Shown: positions 55,590-64,000 of the stretch, piece by piece
Layout: every line of letters starts with the position of its first letter
Position numbering within the stretch: the stretch's first letter is position 1
Assembly (NCBI GenBank): GCA_933207985.1
Contig: OW240915.1
Coordinates: 272,382,946 to 272,446,945, forward strand
Reading direction: 5' to 3'
Length of the DNA stretch: 64,000 bases
Source of the DNA: Pelobates cultripes
Lineage: Eukaryota > Chordata > Amphibia > Anura > Pelobatidae
Notes under the pieces: model-generated
The model's database searches: none
What the model saw: the letters and a program-made list of their open reading frames with translations, nothing else
What the model was told of the DNA's origin: nothing
Program-made: the position numbers and the translations under genes

Positions 55590-56500
55590 CAAAATGGCAA
55601 CCAAAAAAAATGACCTCAAATAAGGAGCAAAATAAAATAGACAAAAGAAAACTGATCCCAAAGCTGATAAACGCCCTTCCAACTTTTTCTCGCCCTTGCA
55701 AAACAAAACAGAAAGAAGATTGAGCCAGCACAAAATACAAAGTTACAGTAATGAACAAAGTGACACAGTATTAACATTGGAGAAGATAAGTGGCAAAGAA
55801 GGTCTAGAGGTTTCTTCAAAAGAACTCAAATTCTTTGACCAAGAGCATCTGAATGTCTGCTTTGATTTCCAACTATCCAAAATTAAGAAGGAGATTCACA
55901 CTTTAACAGATGAATTCAAAGGAGAACTGATGAACATGACTACTAAAATTCAATGTTTGGAAGAGAAGTTAGAAAACTCAATATCACAATTTAATTCACA
56001 ACAAGATAAGATCTCAGGGATAGAACTGAAGTTGGAATATCTAGAAACTTAGTTAGCAGACTATGAAGACAGAGCCCGACGTAATAATATAAGAATCAGA
56101 GGTATCCCTGAAAATACCACTAAGAATTTGGAGAAGTATATGGAAGTACTTGTTATATTTCTAGTTATGAAATGGGACAGTAAGGATAATCTCATTGAAA
56201 GAATTCATAGGATATATAAACCTACATCATTCCCGGCTCAAGTGTCAAGAGATGTTATAGCTTGTCTACACTCATTCAAATTTAAGTCTGCTATGGTAAC
56301 AGCTTGGAGACAAAAATCCGTGAAAGGCTCTAAATACGAATCACTAATGATATTCAATGACTTATCTGCTGGGGCCGGGAACTAATTTGGGCTTTTCATG
56401 CCCAAACCATGACATTGAGAAAAAATTAGATAAGCTAAAATTTTCAGCAGGATGAAGATTTAAATATAAAGAAAGTCTGAATTCTTTAACCCCCTTCCCC
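55590..56500 (+). mobile_element. L1-type LINE fragment (ORF1 region)
   Basis: This region encodes an L1-family ORF1 protein remnant. Downstream, a pyrimidine run at about 56490-56510 marks the end of recognisable ORF1 sequence, and a CR1 begins at about 56813. An ORF2 for this element was not recognised in the window. Confidence 0.75.
55696..56385 (+). pseudogene. L1-type ORF1 protein, one internal stop
   Basis: ORF1p is the RNA-binding chaperone of L1 elements. The frame contains a coiled-coil-like heptad region (about 55870-56050, FQLSKIKKEIHTLTDEFKG and CLEEKLENSISQF). It is followed after a TAG at 56050-56052 by ADYEDRARRNNIRIRGIPE, the hallmark start of the L1 ORF1 RRM domain, and then IERIHRIYKP and FKFKSAMVTAWRQKS. 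Both parts are in the same frame, so a single stop codon separates coiled coil and RRM. The first ATG of the original ORF was not identified with confidence. Confidence 0.8.
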
Positions 56501-56845
56501 CCCCCCCCTCACTCCAGCAATGGCTGCACTCTAATAATCTGGAGTAATAACTTACTTATTTTCTACCTTTTTAATTTTTTTTTTATTTCCCCCAGTGCCT
56601 CCCCTCTTCCCATCTGTCCTCTCCGCTTGGGATCTGCTTTGAGATGGATGGGGGGATACGGAGCCATGGGGGGAACCTAATATTTTTGATGTTTATTGGT
56701 GATTGAAAAAGCTGTTCCCATACAGTGAAATGCTTCCGGGACAAGACGGTCTGCAGAAATCCTTTTAACTAATGTGTAATGTGTATTTATATTATTTGAT
56801 TTTATTGTCACCTAAGTACACGCAGGCAAAAGTGATCTGAGCCTG

Positions 56846-57565
56846 GTGTTATGGAGACAGGCTCAGGTACTGTACAGTGGTGTTGTGGAGACAGGCTCAG
56901 GCACTGAGGGTAGTGGTATTGTGGAGACAGGCTCAGGCACAGAGGGTAGTGGTGTTGTGGAGACAGGCTCAGGCACCGAATGTAGTGGTGTTGTGGAGAC
57001 ATTCTCAGACACCGAGTGTAGTGGTATTATGGAGACAGGATTGCAGACTATGATGAGGCATAATAGAAAGCAGTTGTTGTTGGGAGTTTCTATCATAAGA
57101 GGTGTGGAGATGGACAATGGTGGTCTTGTGAGATGTCTTCCCGGAGCTACTGCTCACAGAGACAGGAGACGTATCTGTAATATTGTTAAGCGAGCAAAGC
57201 AGGAAGGGGAATTGGATGTACTTGTCCATCTAGGGACAAATGACTTGGCTTGCAATAAGGTTTCAGAGGTAAAGGAAGTTTCTAGTGTTTTTGAGAATGA
57301 TAAATGGCAGGTTGCTTCCACACTGTCATTCTCTGAAGTTCTGCCTGTGCATAACATTTAGAACGACAGGCGGATGCGTATTAGGGACTTTAACTTGTGG
57401 CTTGGTGAATGGTGTCGGGAGCAAGGATTTGGCTTCATTTCTCATGGTAGCTCTGTTGGGAATGGAAATAAACTGTACAAAAAAGATGGTTTGCATCTTT
57501 TTCAAAAGGGAACAAATGATCTCAGTGAGCAGTTGAGAGGTTTTGCTAGGATGTATTTAAACTAG
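56846..57565 (+). pseudogene. CR1 ORF1 with SGNH-esterase-like domain, one stop
   Basis: The frame of 239 codons plus stop is interrupted once, by TAG at 57359-57361. It starts with a run of about six 11-residue repeats (SGVVETGSGTE type, 33 bp each, 56846-57050). The SGNH-type blocks follow: LLLGVSIIRG (block I, with the catalytic Ser but Val for the usual Asp), LVHLGTNDLA (GxND block) and KKDGLHLFQKG (block with catalytic Asp and His). CR1 ORF1 proteins of this kind are thought to be esterases acting with the LINE ribonucleoprotein. Residue order and spacing fit that family. It ends MYLN-TAG, and the endonuclease frame opens 15 bp later. Confidence 0.8.
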
Positions 57566-57579
57566 GAGGGGGGGGCAAA

Positions 57580-57792
57580 ATGGTGATAAAACATCAATCC
57601 AATTGCCCCGCAAAACAAGAACAGAAGGTGCCTGTAGCAAGTGTGTTAAAAAATGAAAAGCTTAGAGTCATGTCTACAAATGCTCACAGTTTAGGGAATA
57701 AGATCCATGAACTTGTGGCAATAATGGCAACTGATAGTGTAGATTTAGTCGCTGTTACTGAGACATGGTATAATGAGAAAAATGGGACATAG
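57580..57792 (+). pseudogene. CR1 endonuclease, N-terminal piece
   Basis: The frame from ATG at 57580 holds LRVMSTNAHSLGNKIHELVA and DLVAVTETWYNEKNG, the first two blocks of an APE-type endonuclease (catalytic Asn and Glu visible in TNA and TETW). The frame is lost at 57792. Later blocks are found at about 58529-58650 (ILDLVLTNRD, GSSDHQSVWF, with the catalytic Asp-His). Confidence 0.8.
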
Positions 57793-58011
57793 CAATACCA
57801 GGGTACTCTTTATATAGAAAAGATAAGGAAGGCAAGAAAGGGGGAGGGTGGCCCTGTATGTAAAGGATAGCATAAAATCTAGCCTGATAAAAGTTAGTGA
57901 GGCGAACATAGAGTCCGTTTGGGTTACGTTAGAATTTGGTAATCACACAGTAACTCGTGTAGGTGTGATTTATAGGCCCCAGGACAAATACAAGAGTTAG
58001 ATAATATACTA

Positions 58012-58349
58012 ATAAAACAATGCAGGATCTAATTCAGAGGTCTCCACGTTGACCGGTGAAACAGTGCCCAAAAAGGCTCTATAATTACTCTCCTAAGATG
58101 GGGAATAACCCACAAATAATAATAGAAAGAACAGGAATTGGGACAAGAAAAGTCCTAGACAGGAGAGTAATGTGAGGGAAGGGGGTCCCTACCTTTAATA
58201 ATCCTAAAGGAAAAACAGAATTAAAATTGAAATAGGACTGTCCTATTTCAATTTTAATTCTGTTTTTCCTTTAGGATTATTAAAGGTAGGGATCCCCTTC
58301 CCTCACATTACTCTCCTGTCTAGGACTTTTCTAGTCCCAATTCCTGTTC
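58012..58349. mobile_element. Fold-back insertion with 109-bp arms and 14-bp target duplication
   Basis: The CR1 is split by 338 bp flanked by TAGATAATATACTA on both sides (57998-58011 and 58350-58363). The insertion has a single-copy part (58012-58128) and two arms, 58129-58237 and 58241-58349. The arms are reverse complements with two mismatches seen by eye, around a 3-bp loop. There is no coding capacity. The duplication length suits LINE-mediated insertion better than a DNA transposon. Confidence 0.88.
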
Positions 58350-59434
58350 TAGATAATATACTAGTTTAGCAAATAGCTAAAATGACAAAGAAGGGGGAAG
58401 TTATCATCATGGGTGACTTTTATCTTGAACTGGAACTGGAAAACCAAAATAGCTGCTTGTGCCAGGAGCACACATATTCTAAACTCCCTACTGGGATTGT
58501 CTCTAAAACAAGTCATGGAGAAGCCAACTCGTAAGGAGGCCATACTAGATTTAGTGTTAACAAACAGAGATTTGGAATCAGATATTACTGTAGGTGAAAG
58601 TTTAGGATCCAGTGATCATCAGTCAGTGTGGTTTAATATAAGAACAGTGACTGAGTCACACCACACAAAAACAAAAGTTTTAGACTTTAGAAAAAAGACT
58701 TTTCTAAAATTATAATATGTGTAAAGGAGTCATTATCAGACTAGAGAAATTTAAATAGAGTCCAAGAAAAATGGGATTATTTAAAAGTTCCACTGCTGAA
58801 GGCAACAGAAAATTGCATTAGGCTTGTCAGTAAAAGCAAAACATTCAAGAAACCACTGTGGTACTCTGCAGATGTGGCCTAAATAGTAAAAAACAAAAAG
58901 TTAGCATATAGTAATTATAAAAAAAAGGATAGGATAGGATTGTTGAACATCTAAAATCACATGGATTTCAAGATCAGAGACAACATGGGTTTACATCAGG
59001 GAGATCATGCCAAACTAATCTTATTGATTTTTTTGATTGGGTAACTAAAATAGTAGATCAGGGTGGTGCAGTAGACATTGCTTACCTAGATTTCAGTAAG
59101 ACTTTTGACACATAGAAGGCTTATCAATAAACTGCAATCTTTAAATTTGGATTCCAATATTGTTGAATGGGTAAGGCAGTGGCTGAGTGACAGGCAACAG
59201 AGGGTTGTAGTCAATGGAGTATATTCGAAGCATGTGCTTCTCACCAGTGAGGTACCTCAGGGATCTGTTCTTGGACCCATTCTCTTTTTAATATTTTTAT
59301 TAGTGATATTGCAGAAGGTCTTGATGGTAAGGTATGTCTTTTTGCTGATGATGCTAAGATATGTAACAGGGTTGGTGTTCCAGGAGGAATAAGCCAAATG
59401 GCAAATAATTTAGGTAAACTAGAAAAATGGACAG

Positions 59435-61330
59435 CTGCCTAAAACCTGTTTATTCAGAACTGCGGAGAGCAACTTATATGTTACCGTATCATGATTATAA
59501 TAACGTGAATCATGGTGTGTCTGGTATTTCACTTTTACGTCTACATCTAGCAATACCATCTGTCATGATAACAAGCCTTAGAATTAATTCTGAGATAGCA
59601 ACTAATATTCACCACTTTTAAACAAATTTGGGATCCAACTATTTTAGCCTGCTCCATATCAGTTTGTTCTAATAATGAGAAAGTAACTGCTTGTACCTTC
59701 CACTTCCACACATTCTAGTAACAGGATATTTTGTTAGAAAGGACAGAATCCTATTAATTGTTCCGTCAAAACAATCACCCATTCTCCATCAAGGCCACAA
59801 TCTTGTCTACATTTCATCATGCAGTGCTTTGATGTTGTCCTTTAGGCTTATTTCCACTGATATTTGCAAATATATGTTGTTCTTGATTATGTTTTTATTT
59901 ATTTGTATTGTTTTTCTCTTTTTAGGTTTTATAGTATTTGATGCAAAATTTCTTTCAATATATATCTACCTCTCGGACATTTTTTTTACCTGACATTGAT
60001 TATTTCAGTTTCTTTTCACGTTTGCCACTTTTTATGTCTTCACTGGTTACACAGTTACTCACTTTTCCATTATACTCATGCACTATACAGGAACTAAGAC
60101 CTATTGTGACAGACATCTTAAGTCAACTAGAGGATAAAAACCAACAAAAATAAAGAAAGTTTGTCAAAATTGGTTAAGTATGATCATAAATATAAAGTTG
60201 TTTTTTTTACAGAAATAGAGTCATGGATTATTTCTGTATCAGTATGTATAAGCAAGACCCATTATCCTTTCTGTATCGCTAAATATAATCAGCGCTCACT
60301 ACCCTTTATGCTTCCGTATGCATAAGCACACTCACTACCTTTTTGTATCAAAATGTATAATCAGGGCTTATTGCTCCATCTGGATCAGTGTGCATAAGCA
60401 GGGCCCAATACCTCTTCTGGATCACTGCATATAAAGCAGGGTCCATAGTCCTTCCATAGGCACCACCCACCAAGTCTTCTATATTATAATGTGAATATAT
60501 ATGCTTTAAATTGTATTCATTGTCAATAAATTTATGTATTGTAAATTTATAGAAATAATAACAGCATAATATCAGTTAGCAAGCTTGCAATCCAAAACCA
60601 AGGGTATACTACAAACAAGAAAACTACACAAAATCTAAATGCACAAATCAATTAATTTATGCTTTTTCTGCTGAATAACTAAAACGTTTTATTTTTGTTT
60701 TTAAAATCAGATCAAGGTTCTCAATTAATATTTTGATTACGCACTGCTTTAGAGACAATGGGGTATGTGTAATTGCTTAAGTAACACATGCCTAGGCTTA
60801 AGGTGCATTTATCTTAGACATCAATGTCATCCCTGAACTTGTGATCTATTTACCTGAATGGCTATAGCCCCAGGGCCTTTATGAGCGAGTCGTGCAGGTG
60901 TCCTACCTGCTATCTAAGGCAGTCATTATGAGGACAGCTTCACTGATTTATAGATCTATGAACAAATGAGACGGATAATGTTGGGGATATTTAACTCTTG
61001 AGTTTTCATGTTCATTAGGCCTTAAGCAATCCTCTGACAGCTTCCAGATGCCTCTATAGCTCCTGATTAAAATATATTAAGTATTTTACTGTGGAGTATG
61101 TCATAGAAATTAAATTAAATGTCTCTCCCTTCTGCCTACGTCTCTGTTCATCATCCCCATTTTCCCTTGCACCATGACTCTCTATTGGTGGTGTTGGCTA
61201 ATATAGAAATTTGTGGTGTAGGGAAATAGTTCCTTTATTTCAGGTATATATGCTGACTGTGCATGACATGATTTCAGACTAATTTTCTTAACCTCAATGG
61301 AAGTGAAAACTGGCAATATTTTTGTTTTTT
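59435..61330. other. AT-rich DNA, no gene recognised
   Basis: Open frames at 59427-60153 have no recognisable domain. This sequence could be the continuation of an older element (for instance the L1 whose ORF1 lies at 55.7 kb) into which the CR1 inserted, but I found no decisive motif. The rest is featureless AT-rich DNA. Confidence 0.35.
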
Positions 61331-61381
61331 GGTTCTTTCCACACTTGTTTTATCTTTCCCTGGACTATTTCTTTCAAGTAT

Positions 61382-61691
61382 GATCCCAGGCTCTGCTAAT
61401 ACCAAAATAAAAATGAAAAGTGGAGTCAAAACGGAGGCTGTAGCAGAGAGCAATGGTAGCAGGGATTATTCTCCACTGGTCACTCCAACAGCTACTCAGG
61501 AACATGCAGGTTACTTCATAACAGCAGGCAGAAAATACAAGAGGTTATACGAATATCCCATCACCCTTCCCAATAACTGGACGACACTCAGTATTAGGAA
61601 CAGAACTGAGCTATTAATGGCCAGGCTGGCCTTTTATGCAAGTTTTGCCCCAAAGGTTACCACCCAGATGGACCTTGTGGGGCACCGATAA
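61382..61691 (+). other. Unidentified open frame, about 100 codons
   Basis: From the ATG at about 61380 the frame reads MIPGSANTKIKMKSGVKTEA, then YFITAGRKYKRLYEYPITLP and ELLMARLAFYASFAPKVTTQ, ending at 61691. The composition is protein-like and the sequence is non-repetitive, and an overlapping frame (61636-61836) may continue it after an indel. Together with the LTR-like sequence downstream it might be a retroelement gene end. I do not recognise the family, and this could equally be chance. Confidence 0.3.
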
Positions 61692-61929
61692 AAATATACA
61701 GAAACCAGTTAATTTACAAGACACTCCCATAAACTGTATACAATCCCTCCCCTCTGCTCAGGGGATAATTGAGTTAATCACTGTATCAACTCAATTATCC
61801 CAAAACAGAAAAATCATACTTTTCAAATTTTTCTGAAAACACCACAGAACATATAATAATTCCAACATCCTCTGATAGTCCCGATCTAGGGGAGCAACAT
61901 ACTGAAAAATTACCCAGATCGGTTCAGGG

Positions 61930-62520
61930 GTTCGAAAGTTTTATGGAGGTCTTAGTTTTACCGACCGCACACGATGTGTAAGCCGAAAATAGTTCCATGC
62001 GTTTTGCCCGTGCGGTCGGTCTCCATTCGTGAGGTTGAAATGCACAAAAATGTATAACAGAATGGGTTGTGTCTTTGTTCGTATGATTCCCCTCATTCGT
62101 ATGACTCTTCATCGAACGCCACTCTGTACCCTTGTTTTCCCATGAACTCATGTGATGAGGGAAGTCTCTGCGGTGTTTGTGCAGTCGCGTGTCCGATTTG
62201 GGTTCCAGACACTCGACGACCAAACACCACTGGCGCATTCGTATGTCGAACGGCGGCCACCCAGGAAATACCTAGTTAGTTTGTGCGGTTGGCAATTAAG
62301 GTAGTGTGAATAACATTAGGGAGGTCAATTAGTGTCACGCTCCTCTTCTGGGTGGCCTGGTTGTTCGGTAGTTTGTTCGTTTGTCGAACAATATGGCTTA
62401 ACATAGTGGGAATATGATTCTACCGAACAACCAGACGAATGATATAAAAGACAGTTTGTTGCTTGTTCCTATAAGTAATGAACAGTTGAAATCCAAATAA
62501 AATAAAGCAACAAAAAGGGT
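61930..62520 (+). mobile_element. Possible LTR of an endogenous retroelement
   Basis: A block with higher CpG content (words ACCGACCGCACACGATGTGT, GTGCGGTCGGT, TTCGTATG, TGTTCGG) leads to a TATA-like GATATAAAAGACAG at about 62440. AATAAAATAAAG follows at about 62497-62508, about 55 bp downstream. Promoter followed closely by poly(A) signal is the layout of an LTR. No second LTR and no clear TG...CA ends were found, so this is tentative. Confidence 0.35.
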
Positions 62521-62668
62521 TATGGACAGCCAATAATATAAAAGGTGGATAGTAGCAAAACCCATTCCGCTAAAGAGGCATCCATTGCACTTTGGATATT
62601 GTAGAGACACATGAGTAATTCAACATTTAGAACAAGCTCACCATGAAGTCATTCTCTAATAAATCGCC

Positions 62669-62728
62669 ATTTTGCTTATTTAGTAGGTTTATTTAAATTT
62701 CCCTGAAAATCTACTAAATAAGCAAAAT
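62669..62728. repeat. Perfect 18-bp inverted repeat
   Basis: ATTTTGCTTATTTAGTAG at 62669-62686 is exactly reversed and complemented at 62711-62728, with a 24-bp AT-rich loop. It may be a very short MITE or a hairpin of a larger element. Confidence 0.8.
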
Positions 62729-63109
62729 AAACAAACATTCCTGGGGATTGTGGTGCAGTTGGTGAATGTATAGAACCAGGTATTTCTTATTTAATGTTTG
62801 GATAGGATGATTATTATTCACACATTAGGTAGTTATGCAGTCCATAGTCATATGTTTTGAAGGTATTTCATTTCCCAAACTTTTATTTACAAATTGGAAA
62901 TTATTTAAAGGTGTCAAATTCAATAAAAGCAGCAAAAACACATTGCACAAAATAACGAGATGTTAACAAATATCTAAACTTAAATATAATAAAAAAACAT
63001 TTTCTAGAAAACATCACAGCAATTCAAGAAATAGACCAAAAAAGTATAGATTAGAGACTCCAGTAGTAGTAAAAATGACAGATGTTATTTCAAGAATAGA
63101 AATTCTAAT

Positions 63110-63192
63110 TCGCTTACACTTCTCCCACACATAGTATATTTTTCCATTAAAAAGAACCTGGAAAATATACTATTCATTAGCGAAGTGTAAGT
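63110..63192. repeat. Imperfect hairpin with arms of about 30 bp
   Basis: The left arm TCGCTTACACTTCT...ATAGTATATTTTTCC pairs with GGAAAATATACTAT...GCGAAGTGTAAG at right, around AAAAAGAACCT. It resembles a small fold-back MITE. Confidence 0.65.
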
Positions 63193-63366
63193 GTATTCTA
63201 TGGACCACGCTTGATATAGTTTATGTCATTTTTATTACCATTTTTGCCTTTAGTCTACATATACAGGTGATATCGTGCAAAAGGTAATTTATTTCAGTAA
63301 TGCAACGTATAAGGGGAAACTAATATATGAAATAGACGCATTACATGCAAAGCAAGATAGTTCAAG

Positions 63367-63593
63367 CCGTGATTTGTCATAAGTGCGATGATTATGGCTT
63401 ACAGCTCATGAAAACCCCAAATCCACAATCTCAGTAAATTAGAATATTACATGCAATCAATAAAACAAGGAGTGTACATAGAACAATATCGGACCTCTGA
63501 AAAGTATAAGCATGCATATGGACTCAGTACTTGGTTTGGGCCCCTTTTGCAGCAATTACTGCCTCAATGCGGCATGGCATGGAAGCTATCATA
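63367..63593 (-). mobile_element. Tc1/mariner 3' fragment with transposase C terminus
   Basis: On the minus strand the fragment encodes SMPCRIEAVIAAKGAQTKY followed by TGA (complement of 63524-63526), the C terminus of an IS630/Tc1-type transposase that I recognise from fish and frog elements. It is followed by that element's 3' untranslated end down to about 63367. The 5' side is cut at about 63593 after ATAGCTTCCATG. This is a fourth Tc1/mariner family in the window. Confidence 0.8.
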
Positions 63594-64000
63594 AAAAGAG
63601 ACAAATACCAGTATATACACCTCCCCAATGTGATCACAACAAAAATAAGTGATATTACCAATATAGAACTGGACTGTAATGTAAACAGCGTAGAACTTGA
63701 TTGGGGTATAAACTAAAATAGAAAAAACATAAAAAACATAGTGCAAACTGTATGATGAAAAATAAATAATAGATAAATGTGTGACTCTCACTCACATTCT
63801 CCAGAGCCGTACCAGGCTCTTTATAACAGGCTCAGGGGTGCCAATAACTGGCTAACGATCCAGGTGGTCCAAATAGATGAGACTCCAAAGGTTAAATATA
63901 AAATGTATTTATTTATAAAAATATATAAAAAAGTGTATACACTACTGGGCACTATGGGGGTGGAACCCAAAACAGACTAGAATATATATAAAACAGCAAT
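63594..64000. other. Unclassified sequence at the window end
   Basis: The last 400 bp contain GC-richer words (CAGAGCCGTACCAGGCTCTT, GCTCAGGGGTGCCAATAACT) and AT-rich runs. It looks like part of a dispersed repeat, cut by the window edge. No gene was seen. Confidence 0.35.

Larger units (their letters stand above)
56813..59434 (+). mobile_element. CR1-type LINE, 5' half plus part of RT, 3' truncated
   Basis: In order: ORF1 with SGNH-esterase blocks (56846-57565), endonuclease pieces (from 57580; TNAHSLGNKIHEL, DLVAVTETWY, LDLVLTNRDLESD, LGSSDHQSVWF), and then an abrupt join at about 58920-58930 into RT. About 600 bp of the linker/RT start, present in the 8663 copy, is missing. RT continues with HGFTSGRSCQTNLIDFFDWV, AYLDFSK and [12 protein letters not shown] and stops near 59434 without a CR1 tail. 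A fold-back element is inserted in the endonuclease at 58012. Confidence 0.88.

Noticed and set aside
1..64000. tRNA, rRNA or other structured RNA genes
   Set aside because: I looked for tRNA-like A/B boxes and rRNA sequence by eye and found none I could support; a covariance-model scan would be decisive.

Overview
The window is AT-rich, repeat-dominated vertebrate nuclear DNA, most likely from an anuran amphibian. The evidence is a complete two-exon musculin-type bHLH gene together with a frog-like mix of mobile DNA: DIRS with a tyrosine recombinase, Tx1/L1- and CR1-type LINEs, several Tc1/mariner families, hAT non-autonomous elements, and many MITEs starting TTAAAGGRR at TTAA sites (the T2/Kolobok type known from Xenopus). 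The species was not determined. A 100-N assembly gap lies at 15368-15467.

The only host gene I can support is musculin (msc), + strand. Exon 1 is 17908-18360, the GT-AG intron is 18361-20703, exon 2 is 20704-20790, and a poly(A) signal lies near 21217. It encodes a 179-residue class II bHLH repressor. No other host protein gene could be recognised. Most remaining open frames are transposon remnants, simple repeats or shadows of these.

Layout. 0-3.3 kb: a minisatellite, then a T2-like MITE at 1334-1835. 3.3-4.9 kb: a complete Tc1/mariner element with an uninterrupted DD37E transposase. 5.7-8.4 kb: a Tc1 end, an 80-bp palindromic MITE and GATA/GACA microsatellites. 8.66-10.6 kb: the 3' half of a CR1 LINE. 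10.8-14.6 kb: an unclassified dispersed repeat, hairpin repeats and about 25 copies of a 91-bp tandem repeat. 14.6-16.6 kb: T2-like MITEs and the gap. 17.7-21.2 kb: msc. 22-27 kb: LINE tail, hAT-like end, CA repeats and sequence I could not classify. 27.33-33.41 kb: a nearly complete DIRS retrotransposon with inverted terminal repeats, internal complementary region, gag, RT/RNase H and a broken tyrosine recombinase. 34-45 kb: MITEs, including three placed end to end at shared TTAA sites (39681-40957). 45.6-46.9 kb: a Tc1 end abutting a Tx1/L1 RT fragment on the minus strand. 47.1-48.1 and 53.4-54.9 kb: two hAT non-autonomous elements, each with an exact 8-bp target duplication. 55.6-56.4 kb: an L1-type ORF1. 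56.8-59.4 kb: the 5' half of a CR1 (SGNH ORF1, endonuclease, part of RT) carrying a fold-back insertion. 61.3-64 kb: an unclassified ORF, LTR-like sequence, hairpins and a Tc1 3' end.

Only msc looks like a working host gene. The mariner transposase and the DIRS gag and RT/RNase H frames are the only mobile-element frames that remain long and open. The most unusual observations are the 46-nt GT-AG segment that would join DIRS gag to RT in frame, the three MITEs sharing TTAA junctions, the fold-back insertion at 58 kb, and an exon-like open frame with a splice donor inside a hAT element.
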